DNA of 64,000 bases, taken from assembly GCA_004000035.1 (NCBI GenBank), contig RJAE01000006.1:62001-126000 (forward strand), read 5' to 3'. Within the stretch, counting starts at the first letter, position 1. Each line of letters opens with the position of its first letter. The notes under the pieces are model-generated. The model saw nothing but the letters and a program-made list of their open reading frames with translations. It was not told the DNA's origin and made no database searches. Shown here one piece after another: positions 16,689-24,321 of the stretch. The DNA comes from Arthrobacter sulfonylureivorans. GTDB lineage: Bacteria > Actinomycetota > Actinomycetes > Actinomycetales > Micrococcaceae. The position numbers and the translations under genes are program-made.

Positions 16689-18070
16689 GCGCTCCCGCAG
16701 CCTCCCCGGCCTCCCCCGCGGTGCCGGACGTGCCCAGGGGCGGAAGCACCGCCGTCGTGCCGTGGAAATTGGCGTGGCTGCTGTCCCGCCCGGGGAAATC
16801 CGGTGGCACGACCGCCCTGCTGCCGATGGTGGCGTTCGGGCTGGTCACCACGCTGCTGCTGACCGTGTTGGCCGGTGCGCTGTCCTTCCTGCGCTGGCGG
16901 GACGAGCTGGCCTTTCTCTACCAGCTGCTGGCGGTGCTGGCGCTGATCCTCCTGGTCTTCCCGCTGCTGACTCTGGGCGGTTCGGCGGCGCGGCTCTCTG
17001 CCCGTCGCCGCGACGACCGGCTGGCCACGCTGCGCCTGCTCGGCGCTACGCCGGCCACGGTTGCCGGCGTCACCATCATCGAATCCACCGCGCTGGCGGC
17101 CGCGGGCGCCGTGGCCGGGGTGGCCGGCTATCTGGTGTTGGCTCCGGCGGTGCAGCTGATTCCGTTCCGCGGGGAGCCGATCGGCGGCGCCTACTGGCTG
17201 CACCCCCTGGCCGTGCTTGCAGTGGTGGCCGGCGTGGTGTTGCTTGCCGCCATCAGTGCTGCCGTGGGCCTGCGCAAGGTGGTCATTTCGCCGCTGGGCG
17301 TGCGGACCCGCCAGGCCCCGGCGACGATGCATTGGCTGCGCGCGCTGATAGCCGCCGCCGTCGTGCTGGCCGGCTTCATTGCGATGAATGCCGGCTACGC
17401 CTCCACTGCCGTGGCGGTGGCCTGCGTGCTCGGCGCCTTCGCCGCCGGGCTGGCGGTGCTCAATCTCGTTGGCCCGTGGGCGGTGGCGGTGATGGGCCGC
17501 CAGCAGCTGCGCAAGGCGGCGACGGCGGAGAAGCTGCTGGCCGCCCGGAGCATCCTTGAATCCCCCAAGGCCGCCTGGCGGCAGGTCTCCGGGCTGGCCA
17601 TGACCAGCTTCGTTGCCGTGTTCGGCGGGACCGGCGTGGCGATGACGGACGGCGCCCCCGGACCGGTCTCGGGTCCGGAGCAGTTCCTGTCCGGAGACAT
17701 CCGCACCGGCATCCTGATCACCATCGTCGTTTCGTTCGTCATGGTGGCGTGCTCCGCCGGGGTGAATCAGGCGGCGGCCGTTCTGGACCGCACGGACCTG
17801 TACACCAGCCTGGACCACCTGGGCATGCCGCGAAAAACCATGGACGCGGCCCGGACCCGCGCCGTGATGCTTCCGCTGCTGCTGGTTTCGCTCGGCTCCG
17901 CCGCGGTGTCCTTCGTCCTGATCTTCCCGCTGGCCGGGATGGCCCTGGTGCTGGCACCGTTATCTATCCTGACGATTGCGGGCTGCCTGGGCGCAGGCAT
18001 CCTGGTGGTGTGGGCGGGTCTGCGCACCACCCGCCCGGTGCTGGGCAAGGTGCTGGCGGCCGGCCGCTGA
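16685..18070 (+). CDS. FtsX-like ABC transporter permease
   Basis: 461 aa, start overlapping the ATPase stop by 4 nt. It has about eight hydrophobic segments arranged as two FtsX halves: an N-terminal set (LLPMVAFGLVTTLLLTVLAG; LALILLVFPLLTLGG), a RRRDDRLATLRLLGATPA coupling segment typical of FtsX domains, then VTIIESTALAAAGAVAGVAG and others. The second half repeats the pattern near 370-461 with a DHLGMPRKTMDAAR coupling segment. It probably forms an exporter with the adjacent ATPase; in Gram-positives such pairs often handle antimicrobial peptides or lipids, but no two-component system is next to it. Confidence 0.88.
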   Translation: MSAPAASPASPAVPDVPRGGSTAVVPWKLAWLLSRPGKSGGTTALLPMVAFGLVTTLLLTVLAGALSFLRWRDELAFLYQLLAVLALILLVFPLLTLGGSAARLSARRRDDRLATLRLLGATPATVAGVTIIESTALAAAGAVAGVAGYLVLAPAVQLIPFRGEPIGGAYWLHPLAVLAVVAGVVLLAAISAAVGLRKVVISPLGVRTRQAPATMHWLRALIAAAVVLAGFIAMNAGYASTAVAVACVLGAFAAGLAVLNLVGPWAVAVMGRQQLRKAATAEKLLAARSILESPKAAWRQVSGLAMTSFVAVFGGTGVAMTDGAPGPVSGPEQFLSGDIRTGILITIVVSFVMVACSAGVNQAAAVLDRTDLYTSLDHLGMPRKTMDAARTRAVMLPLLLVSLGSAAVSFVLIFPLAGMALVLAPLSILTIAGCLGAGILVVWAGLRTTRPVLGKVLAAGR

Positions 18071-18100
18071 GCGGCCGGGGCCGATACCCGGATGTAAAGA

Positions 18101-18142
18101 GGTGGCCCGCCTTCCGCACGAGTCTGCGGAAGGCGGGCCACC
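18101..18142. terminator. bidirectional hairpin terminator
   Basis: A perfect 18-bp stem (GGTGGCCCGCCTTCCGCA at 18101-18118 with 18125-18142) with a 6-nt loop sits between the convergent FtsX-like permease gene and ectD. It ends both units. Confidence 0.85.
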
Positions 18143-18185
18143 GCCGTCGTTATCTGCCTGTCAGTCCGTTAACGGCAGGTCAGTG

Positions 18186-19091
18186 CTACCGGCCGGCCGG
18201 GGTGAATTCCCGGGCGCCAATGTAGTCCGGCCGCGGGTTCTTGGCGGCAAAAGGATCCACCGCCGTGTTTTCCACACTGTTATACACAAAGAACAGGTTA
18301 GAGCGCGGGTACGGAGTGACATTGCCGTTGGAGGCGTGCATGCAGTTGCAGTCGAACATGGTGGCCCCGCCGGCCTTGCCTTCCATCACGTCGATCCCGT
18401 AGCGGTCGGCGAACTCCCGCAGCGTTTCCTTGTCCGGGGTCCCGGCGTCCTGCATCACCAGCGACTGCTTGTAATTGTCGTCCGGGGTCGCTCCTACACA
18501 GGAGATGTACTCCCGATGCGATCCGGGCATGATCATCAGCGGGCCGTTGTAGGAGTAGTTGTCCGTGAGCGAGATGGAGATGGACACCGCGCGCATCCGC
18601 GGCAGCCCGTCCTCCGCGTGCCAGGTCTCGAAGTCGGAGTGCCACATGAATTCCTTGCCCTCGAAGCCGGGTTTGAAGTTCACCCGGGACTGGTGGATGT
18701 AGACGTCGGAGCCCAGCAGCTGCTTGGCCCGGTCCACCACGCGCGGATCGTTGGCGATCTTCGCGAAGACCTCGCTGATCTTGTGCACCTCGAAGATGGA
18801 GCGCACTTCCTGGCTTGTGGCTTCGACGATGCAGCGTTCGTCCGCGCGGACGGCGGGGTCCGCGGCGAGCCGATCCAGCTCCGCCTGGTACAACTTCACT
18901 TCCTCGGGCGAAATCAGCTCCTCGATGTTGAGGTAGCCCTTCTCCTCGAAGTCGGCCAACGTGGCGGCGTCCATCGGGCCCGACTCCGCGGAGCCCCAGA
19001 TGACCTTGTCCTGGCGGGGTTGCACGCTCGATGTGCCTGCTGATCGTGTCGGATAGAGGTCAACACGGCTTTGCTCTGCGGTCGCAGTCAT
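18186..19091 (-). CDS. ectD: ectoine hydroxylase
   Basis: 301 aa with GAGGAGGA before the ATG. It is an Fe(II)/2-oxoglutarate dioxygenase converting ectoine to 5-hydroxyectoine. The iron-binding His/Asp is in FMWHSDFETWHAEDGLPRMR, the second His in MFDCNCMHASNGN, and the EctD signature segment includes YIHQSRVNFKPGFEGKEF. It is the last gene of ectABCD on the minus strand, 104 nt after ectC, followed by a strong terminator. Its presence means the cell can make both solutes, protecting against salt and heat. Confidence 0.97.
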   Translation of the reverse strand: MTATAEQSRVDLYPTRSAGTSSVQPRQDKVIWGSAESGPMDAATLADFEEKGYLNIEELISPEEVKLYQAELDRLAADPAVRADERCIVEATSQEVRSIFEVHKISEVFAKIANDPRVVDRAKQLLGSDVYIHQSRVNFKPGFEGKEFMWHSDFETWHAEDGLPRMRAVSISISLTDNYSYNGPLMIMPGSHREYISCVGATPDDNYKQSLVMQDAGTPDKETLREFADRYGIDVMEGKAGGATMFDCNCMHASNGNVTPYPRSNLFFVYNSVENTAVDPFAAKNPRPDYIGAREFTPAGR

Positions 19092-19195
19092 CTTTATCCT
19101 CCTCGTGGGTTTATTTCTTGGTGGCCCGGGTGCGGAAAAGCCCGGCCGGCACAGTTGCCGACCGGACCCTCCTGCCGCCGGATTCAGGGAGCCGG

Positions 19196-19582
19196 CTAGG
19201 CCTGGACGAGCGGGTACACGCCGTTCTCGTCGTGAACTTCGCGGCCGGTGACGGGCGGGTTGAACACGCAGGCCATCCGCAGCTCGGTGGTGGCGCGGAC
19301 GGTGTGCTTCTCGTGCCCGTTGAGCAGGTACATGGTGCCGTCGTTCAGGTCGTGGACCTCGCCGGTGACCTCGTTGGTCAGGGTGCCTTCGCCCTGCACG
19401 CAGTAAACGGCCTCGATGTGGTTGGCGTAGTGGAACGTGGACGTGGTGCCCGCGTAGATCACGGTGTCGTGGAAGGAAAAGCCCACGCCTTCCCCCGCCA
19501 GCACCATCCGGCGGCTCCGCCAGGTCTCCGACTTCACGTCGCGGTCGGTGTCGTTCAGGTCGTTCAGGTTGGTAACAATCAT
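19196..19582 (-). CDS. ectC: L-ectoine synthase
   Basis: 128 aa, cupin fold, with GAGGAG before the ATG. It cyclises N-gamma-acetyl-diaminobutyrate to ectoine. Motifs are [16 protein letters not shown] at the N-terminus, [17 protein letters not shown] with the metal-binding residues, and [18 protein letters not shown]. Length is standard for EctC. It sits 81 nt after ectB in the operon. Confidence 0.97.
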   Translation of the reverse strand: MIVTNLNDLNDTDRDVKSETWRSRRMVLAGEGVGFSFHDTVIYAGTTSTFHYANHIEAVYCVQGEGTLTNEVTGEVHDLNDGTMYLLNGHEKHTVRATTELRMACVFNPPVTGREVHDENGVYPLVQA

Positions 19583-19663
19583 GGGTACTCCTCAGTGTGG
19601 ATGGTCAGAAAGCTGTTGTACGACGGCGGCGCGGCTTGCGCGCGGTGGAGCGGCCCTGCCGTT

Positions 19664-20935
19664 CTAGTGGGCTCCGGCCAGTTCCGGAACCGCGGTGACG
19701 GCGCGGGTGGCCTCGATCAGGATGTCCAGACCACGATCCAGATCTGCCGCACTGATAGTCAGTGCCGGCATCAGCTTCACTACTTCGCTCTCCGGTCCGG
19801 AGGTCTCCACCAGCAGCCCGTTTTCGTAGGCCTCGGCGGCAATCCTGCCGGCGGTCTGGTCGTCGGCAAACTTGACCCCCGCCAGCATTCCCCGGCCGCG
19901 CACGCTGGCGCCTTCCACCGAGGCGGCAATCCGTTCCAGGCCCTCGTGCAGCTGGGTGATCCGGGCCTTGACCTGCTGCTGGAACTCACCGGTTCGCCAG
20001 TAGGTTTCCAGCGCGGCCGTCGCCGTGACGAAGGCCGGGTTGTGGCCGCGGAAGGTGCCGTTGTGCTCGCCGGCGTCCCAGACATCCAGCTCCGGACGGA
20101 ACAGGGTCAGCGCCATCGGCAGGCCAAAGCCGGAGATGGACTTGGACAGGCAGACGATGTCCGGGGTGATGCCTGCTTCTTCGAAGCTGAAGAACGTGCC
20201 GGTGCGCCCGCACCCGGCCTGCACATCATCCACAATCAGCAGGATTTCGTGCTTCCGGCACAGCTCGGACAGGCCGCGCAACCAGCCGGCACGCGCGGCA
20301 TTTAGGCCGCCTTCGCCCTGCACGGTCTCCACGATGATGGCCGCCGGCTTGTCCACGCCGGAACCGCTGTCTTCGAGCACGCGTTCCAGCCAGAGGAAGT
20401 CCGTGGTTTCGCCGGAGAAGTAATCGTCGTAGGGGATCTTGGAGCTGTTGGTCAGCGGGATGCCCGCGCCGCGGCGCTTCATCGAGTTGCCGGTCACCGA
20501 GAGCGAGCCCAGCGTCATGCCGTGGAAGGCGTTGGTGAAGGACAGGATGTGCTGGCGCCCGGTGACCTTGCGGGCCAGCTTCAGCGCCGCCTCAACGGTG
20601 TTGGTGCCGGTGGGGCCGGGGAACATCACCTTGTAGTCCAGATTGCGCGGCCGCAGAATGACGTCCTGGAAGGTCTCCAGGAACTTCCGTTTGGCCGGGG
20701 TCTTCATGTCCAGCGAGTGGACCACGGCGCCGCTGGCCAGGTACTCCAGCAACGGCTGCAGCAGCTGCGGGTTGTTGTGCCCGTAGTTCAACGCGCCGGC
20801 GCCGGAGAAGAAGTCCAGATAGGTGCGGCCGTCCTCGGCGGTCAGGCTGCTTCCCTCGCCGCGGGTGAACACGGCGGGCCAGCTGCGGCAGTAACCGCGG
20901 ACCTCGGACTCCAGGGTCTCGAAAATGTCAGTCAT
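19664..20935 (-). CDS. ectB: diaminobutyrate--2-oxoglutarate transaminase
   Basis: 423 aa, class III PLP aminotransferase. It makes L-2,4-diaminobutyrate from aspartate semialdehyde, the first ectoine step. Motifs: [15 protein letters not shown] near the N-terminus, [17 protein letters not shown], the Asp of [13 protein letters not shown], and the PLP-binding Lys in [24 protein letters not shown] precedes the ATG. It lies 147 nt downstream of ectA. Confidence 0.97.
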   Translation of the reverse strand: MTDIFETLESEVRGYCRSWPAVFTRGEGSSLTAEDGRTYLDFFSGAGALNYGHNNPQLLQPLLEYLASGAVVHSLDMKTPAKRKFLETFQDVILRPRNLDYKVMFPGPTGTNTVEAALKLARKVTGRQHILSFTNAFHGMTLGSLSVTGNSMKRRGAGIPLTNSSKIPYDDYFSGETTDFLWLERVLEDSGSGVDKPAAIIVETVQGEGGLNAARAGWLRGLSELCRKHEILLIVDDVQAGCGRTGTFFSFEEAGITPDIVCLSKSISGFGLPMALTLFRPELDVWDAGEHNGTFRGHNPAFVTATAALETYWRTGEFQQQVKARITQLHEGLERIAASVEGASVRGRGMLAGVKFADDQTAGRIAAEAYENGLLVETSGPESEVVKLMPALTISAADLDRGLDILIEATRAVTAVPELAGAH

Positions 20936-21082
20936 AAAACGCTTCCTTCCTCAGTGCGGCCGCGGACGGTCCCGGGTACGGGGCAGCGCCACAGCAGCCG
21001 CAGGTCGATTCATGCGGATGTGCGTTGGTGCAGATGGTGTTTGCCGGCGTGTGGTGCGCAGTTGGCTGGACGCCGGCGGCAA

Positions 21083-21592
21083 TTACGTGAGCGGGCCGAT
21101 CCGGTACAGGTACTCGGTGTTGTGCCCGTCCGGGTAGAGCTCTGCGGTGAACAGCGGCTCGCGTTCCACCGGCGCCTCACGGCGCGACGCGAAGCCGGCG
21201 AACAGCCGGATGGAGGCCTCATTGTCCGCAGTAATGGTGGTTTCCACGCGCTCGGCCTGCACTTGTCCGGCCAGGCGGTCCAGCATCTCGGCGGCCAGCT
21301 TGCGGCCACGGAATTCGTGGTCCACGGCGACCTGCCACACCATCAGCGTGCCGGGTTCGTCGGGCCGCATGTAGCCGGTAATAAAGCCAGCCGGCTCGCC
21401 GTCCACCGTGGCCATCATCGATGTCTCGGCGAAGTCGCGGGACCACAGCAGGTAGGAGTAGGACGAGTTCAGGTCCAGGACCTGCGAGTCCCTGGCCATG
21501 CGCCACAGCGACTGCCCGTCTTGCAGGGTTGGTTTACGGAATTTTGCTTCGATCCTCGGTATGGACTGGGTTTCTGCTAGTTCTTCAACCAT
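21083..21592 (-). CDS. ectA: L-2,4-diaminobutyrate acetyltransferase
   Basis: A GNAT acetyltransferase, second step of ectoine synthesis. From ATG 21592 it is 169 aa; the frame stays open to an ATG at 21634 (183 aa). I prefer the shorter form because the 21634 codon sits inside a promoter-like and dyad sequence, but the ribosome site for 21592 (GGAAGGG) is very close, so the start is uncertain. Family motifs include FRKPTLQDGQSLWRMARDS, LDLNSSYSYLLW and VWQVAVDHEFRGRKLAAEML (acetyl-CoA loop). It is the first gene of ectABCD. Confidence 0.93.
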   Translation of the reverse strand: MVEELAETQSIPRIEAKFRKPTLQDGQSLWRMARDSQVLDLNSSYSYLLWSRDFAETSMMATVDGEPAGFITGYMRPDEPGTLMVWQVAVDHEFRGRKLAAEMLDRLAGQVQAERVETTITADNEASIRLFAGFASRREAPVEREPLFTAELYPDGHNTEYLYRIGPLT

Positions 21593-21620
21593 CCCTTCCA
21601 ACCTAACGAGGATCGAGGCG

Positions 21621-21650
21621 TTATCAACCGGCATTCTGCCGATTTGACAA
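21621..21650 (-). promoter_or_regulatory. candidate ectA promoter and overlapping dyad
   Basis: On the minus strand TTGTCA (21650-21645) and TGATAA (21626-21621) are 18 bp apart, close to -35/-10 hexamers. The same stretch is an imperfect dyad: TTGTCAA...CGGCA on one side and TGCCG...TTGATAA on the other. It lies upstream of the whole ect operon, where an osmotic-stress regulator could bind. This is an inference from pattern only. Confidence 0.45.
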
Positions 21651-22277
21651 CGGATGCGGGCAGAATCGCGATAGGTTCAGCTCCTCCTCAGCCCGCCGGA
21701 TCCCTTGTGCCAGTTGCCCTGCAGCGGAATGACGACGCCGGTGCCCAAGCCCGGTTTTTTCGTTATCATTTCGTGACATTCGGCTGGTGACGGACGGCTC
21801 ATCCCCGGACCAGAATGGCGGCAAGATCGACCCGCAGGCCGTTACGTGGAGGTGGGCGGTTCGTCACCGACACCTCGGCATCAGCTCGGCATCAGCTCGG
21901 CTCGAGCGTAAAACGACCCGCTCGACGGCCGCCCTACCCCGGCGAGGCTTGAGGGATCAGGAGCGCGCGTCCCCCACAGCGACTCCAGCCGCCGTGGGCT
22001 GCCCGATCGGGGCCCAAAGACGGGAGGCACGGCCCCACCCTGTGGGCGGCACACACCGGTGCGCCGCCCACAGGCCCCCACCCGCCGGCGCGATGTCCAT
22101 CCGCCGCCCATCCGCCGCCCACTCGCTCCCATCCGCCGGCACCCTGTCCATGTTTTGCCGGGCCCGCCGGCATCACCGCAGGTCAGCGGCCTGTGGACAG
22201 TCAAGAGATGGACAGTTTGGCCTGAACCTGGACAGTTCCTGCCCTCTGAGGGGAATCAGCCGCCCGATGAACAAGAA
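21651..22277. other. gene-poor spacer between ectA and tRNA-Lys
   Basis: More than 600 bp with no convincing gene; the open frames here are proline/arginine-rich shadows, one of which runs through the tRNA. Visible structure: CATCAGCTCGG twice near 21890, a perfect 11-bp hairpin CTGTGGGCGGC (22040-22050 with 22063-22073) around a CACCGGTG core, a run of CCGCCCATCCG-like repeats near 22095-22135, and three TGGACAG words between 22190 and 22235. Confidence 0.55.
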
Positions 22278-22317
22278 AAAGCGGCTCCGACCGGAAGTAA
22301 CCGGTCGGAGCCGCTTT
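22278..22317 (-). terminator. rho-independent terminator of tRNA-Lys
   Basis: A perfect 17-bp stem (AAAGCGGCTCCGACCGG and complement, 6-nt loop) lies immediately 3' of tRNA-Lys on the minus strand and is followed by TTTTTCTTG. This is a classic intrinsic terminator. Confidence 0.9.
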
Positions 22318-22322
22318 CGCGG

Positions 22323-22395
22323 TGGGCCCTGCGGGGATCGAACCCGCGACCCGCGGATTAAAAGTCCGATGCTCTACCAACTGAGCTAAAGGCCC
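22323..22395 (-). tRNA. tRNA-Lys (anticodon UUU)
   Basis: On the minus strand the gene begins GGGCCTTTAGCTCAGTTGGT and the anticodon loop reads CTTTTAA, giving anticodon UUU. The T-arm is GCGGGTTCGATCCCCGC. The acceptor stem pairs GGGCCUU with AGGGCCC, including one G-U pair, and the discriminator is A. It is 73 nt and a full CCA is not encoded. It is a single-tRNA unit with its own terminator. Confidence 0.97.
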
Positions 22396-22512
22396 GCCAG
22401 CCGGTTCCGTCCATCCTGGTGGAGACCGGGACGTGGGCGGATTTGGCCGGTTCACAGTTTATCGCACCCACCGCCGCGCATTCGAATCCGCCGTGCCGGC
22501 CGTTCCGTTGGC

Positions 22513-22613
22513 CGTGCAGGACCTGCCCCCGGCCGGGGCACCGCGCCGTGCAGGACCTGCCGCTGCCCGGGGCACCGCGCCGTGCAGGACCCGCCGCTGC
22601 CCCGGGACACGGC
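22513..22613. repeat. 34-bp tandem repeat, three units
   Basis: Units starting CGTGCAGGAC at 22513, 22547 and 22581 share most of a 34-bp sequence ending in GGGGCACCGCGC. They fill the spacer between tRNA-Lys and the divergent unknown gene at 22654. The repeats have no coding sense. Confidence 0.75.
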
Positions 22614-22653
22614 CTCCCTGTACCGGCGTCAGAGGCGGGAGTAAGGTCGTGGC

Positions 22654-23301
22654 ATGAGCCCGAACAACGGAAATGACGTCCCCCGGCCGCACAAGCCGAA
22701 GCCCTTTGCCCCGTTGGATTTTGAGGACTTCGCCGGCGGCGCCGACCCCGCACGAGTCTCCGAGGCTGCCCACCTGGCAGCCCAGGCTTTGGTGCACCGC
22801 GGCCGCGGCTCCGATGATCCCGAGATCACCAAGCGCCTGGTCAAACTCGCCGACCAGCAGGGCCTCGAGGCCATAGCCGAAATGTGGTCGGAGAGTCCCG
22901 CCAGGTCCCTGCCCGGTGCGCTCTGGCGGCTCTACGCCATCCGCGCCGCCGTCCAGTCCCATCCGGACAAGCTGGCGGCCTTCTTCAAGGCGGGCACGGC
23001 ATCTGCTGAAGTGTCCAAGGTGATCGCGGGCGTGGCCGAGCCGCCCGGCGCCGACGAAGTGCGCACCATGGCCGACACGATCCTGTCCGGAGCCTTCGAC
23101 GGCGATTTCGACGTTGCGCTGGACCGGTCCGCTGCCTTTTGCCGCATCGTCGCCCTCGGCCAGACCCATCACGCCGACTCGGCCGAGCCTTCCAATGAGA
23201 ATCACGCCACCAAGCTGACGCTGAGTTCGCACCGGCTGGTGAAGACCGCGGAGGACCTTGAGGCGGCGGCCGCCGCTTGGCGCCGCGACGAACTCGACTG
23301 A
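22654..23301 (+). CDS. conserved hypothetical protein
   Basis: 215 aa, soluble and mostly helical, with no signal peptide or membrane segment. It begins MSPNNGNDVPRPHKPKPFAP, and the core is rich in Ala and charged residues (LVKLADQQGLEAIAEMWSES; GALWRLYAIRAAVQSHPDKL). GGGAGTAAGG upstream of the ATG and a full-length high-GC3 frame support a real gene. I do not recognise a named domain. It is alone between tRNA-Lys and the Pit operon, separated from the latter by 400 bp. Confidence 0.75.
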   Translation: MSPNNGNDVPRPHKPKPFAPLDFEDFAGGADPARVSEAAHLAAQALVHRGRGSDDPEITKRLVKLADQQGLEAIAEMWSESPARSLPGALWRLYAIRAAVQSHPDKLAAFFKAGTASAEVSKVIAGVAEPPGADEVRTMADTILSGAFDGDFDVALDRSAAFCRIVALGQTHHADSAEPSNENHATKLTLSSHRLVKTAEDLEAAAAAWRRDELD

Positions 23302-23531
23302 CGGCTGGAGGGCCAGCACGCACGCTGACCGAACGCAAGATCCGGCAGGGATTCCCTGCCCGCGCACCTTGACAATCGCCACCCCGAGGGGGCCAAATCC
23401 TCCGCGAATGGTCATCGTAGATGACTCGCGCCATGACGCGCGCGTGTACCACAAATATCGTGAGTTGACACGTTTTTCCCCGGTTTTCCGGGGCTGTTGA
23501 CATCGGCTCTGAGGCGTAGAAAACTGAAGGT

Positions 23532-23615
23532 GGTGTCGAACCGTGGCAGCCCCGGGCTCCAACTTTTAGCCGCCTCGAGCGGCCTTCCGCCGAGAGGCGC
23601 TCCCGGTTCGGCACC
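23532..23615. other. candidate structured RNA or terminator-like hairpin
   Basis: Outer arms GGTGTCGAACCG and CGGTTCGGCACC close an 84-nt structure containing GCCGC-CTCGA-GCGGC and GCCTC/GAGGC pairings. It ends nine nt before the possible PHO half-site. It could be the distal terminator of the 22654 gene, or a small RNA. Confidence 0.4.
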
Positions 23616-23624
23616 ATTAATCTT

Positions 23625-23646
23625 GTTCACCCAGAGGCGCTAATCT
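23625..23646 (+). promoter_or_regulatory. possible PhoP half-site upstream of Pit operon
   Basis: GTTCACCCAGA matches one 11-bp unit of the actinobacterial PHO box; the next 11 bp (GGCGCTAATCT) do not repeat it. A single unit is weak on its own, but it lies 80 nt before a phosphate uptake operon and resembles the full box upstream of pstS. Confidence 0.35.
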
Positions 23647-23703
23647 AGGCACGGCGGATGCTTCCCTTCCGCCGTTCGGACCAGTGAGAAAACCGCCGGT
23701 GAC

Positions 23704-24321
23704 ATGAAGTTAAGCCTCTTCCCGCAGGACACCAAGAGCCTGGAGCTGCTCGCCCAGACGGCAGCCGAGCTCATGGCAGGAGTCAAGACCCTCTCGGAGA
23801 TCCTCGGGGCACCTGCAGACGACTACGACAAGCTCTCCGAAGAGCTGCACGACAGAGACTCCAACGTCTCCCGCCTGCTCTTCGCACTGCTCACCAACCT
23901 GCGCACCAGCTTTGTGAATCCCCTCCCGCGCGAGGACATGTTCCAACTCTCGCTGCATCTGGTCAACACCTTCGAACACCTCGACGCGGCCGCTGAACTG
24001 ATCGCCCTGAACCGGGTCAAACGCCTGTCTACACGAGCCTCCGAGCAGCTCGAAGTCATCGGGCGGATGTCAGAGATGACCCGGGAAGCCATGCCCCGGC
24101 TGAACTCCCTGGAAGACCTCGACGAGTACTGCATCGAGATGATCCGGCTGGCCAAACGGGCCGAACGCACCCACCGGGTGTGGGTATCGGAACTCCTGTC
24201 GGACCACAAGGGTGCCACCTTGGCCCGACACCGCGACGTCGCCGACCAACTGGTAGCCGCCACCAAGACCCTGCGCCAGGCGTCCCACCATGTGGGGCAG
24301 ATCCTGGTCAAGGAATCGTAG
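23704..24321 (+). CDS. DUF47 / PhoU-like Pit accessory protein
   Basis: 205 aa, all-helical, opening MKLSLFPQDTKSLELLAQTA. It has the two PhoU-like repeat segments of DUF47, with charged motifs such as DYDKLSEELHDRDSNVSRLL and LEDLDEYCIEMIRLAKRAER. Proteins of this family are encoded with Pit-type phosphate permeases and modulate them. It is directly coupled to the permease gene, whose GTG follows this stop codon without a gap. Confidence 0.92.
   Translation: MKLSLFPQDTKSLELLAQTAAELMAGVKTLSEILGAPADDYDKLSEELHDRDSNVSRLLFALLTNLRTSFVNPLPREDMFQLSLHLVNTFEHLDAAAELIALNRVKRLSTRASEQLEVIGRMSEMTREAMPRLNSLEDLDEYCIEMIRLAKRAERTHRVWVSELLSDHKGATLARHRDVADQLVAATKTLRQASHHVGQILVKES

Larger units (their letters stand above)
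23302..23703. other. 400-bp spacer with hairpins upstream of the Pit operon
   Basis: No gene is seen. The spacer holds a GTCATC-GTA-GATGAC dyad (23411-23425), a CCCCGG-TTTT-CCGGGG hairpin (23478-23493), and a long hairpin whose 12-bp arms (GGTGTCGAACCG 23532-23543 and 23604-23615, one G-U pair) enclose further GC-rich stems. The last 80 bp hold a possible PHO half-site and the promoter of the DUF47 gene. Confidence 0.55.

Noticed and set aside
16001-17818. Long minus-strand frame opposite the ABC transporter genes
   Set aside because: Antisense shadow, rich in His/Gln/Arg; the plus-strand genes have all ABC motifs.
21787-22389. 200-codon plus-strand open frame next to tRNA-Lys
   Set aside because: It runs through the tRNA gene and its terminator and has a Pro/Arg/Ala-rich non-protein composition.
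22513-22613. Possible CRISPR-like repeats upstream of tRNA-Lys
   Set aside because: Contiguous 34-bp units without unique spacers.
23478-23493. CCCCGG-TTTT-CCGGGG hairpin as a terminator
   Set aside because: Only a 6-bp stem with no T run downstream in either direction; too weak to call alone.
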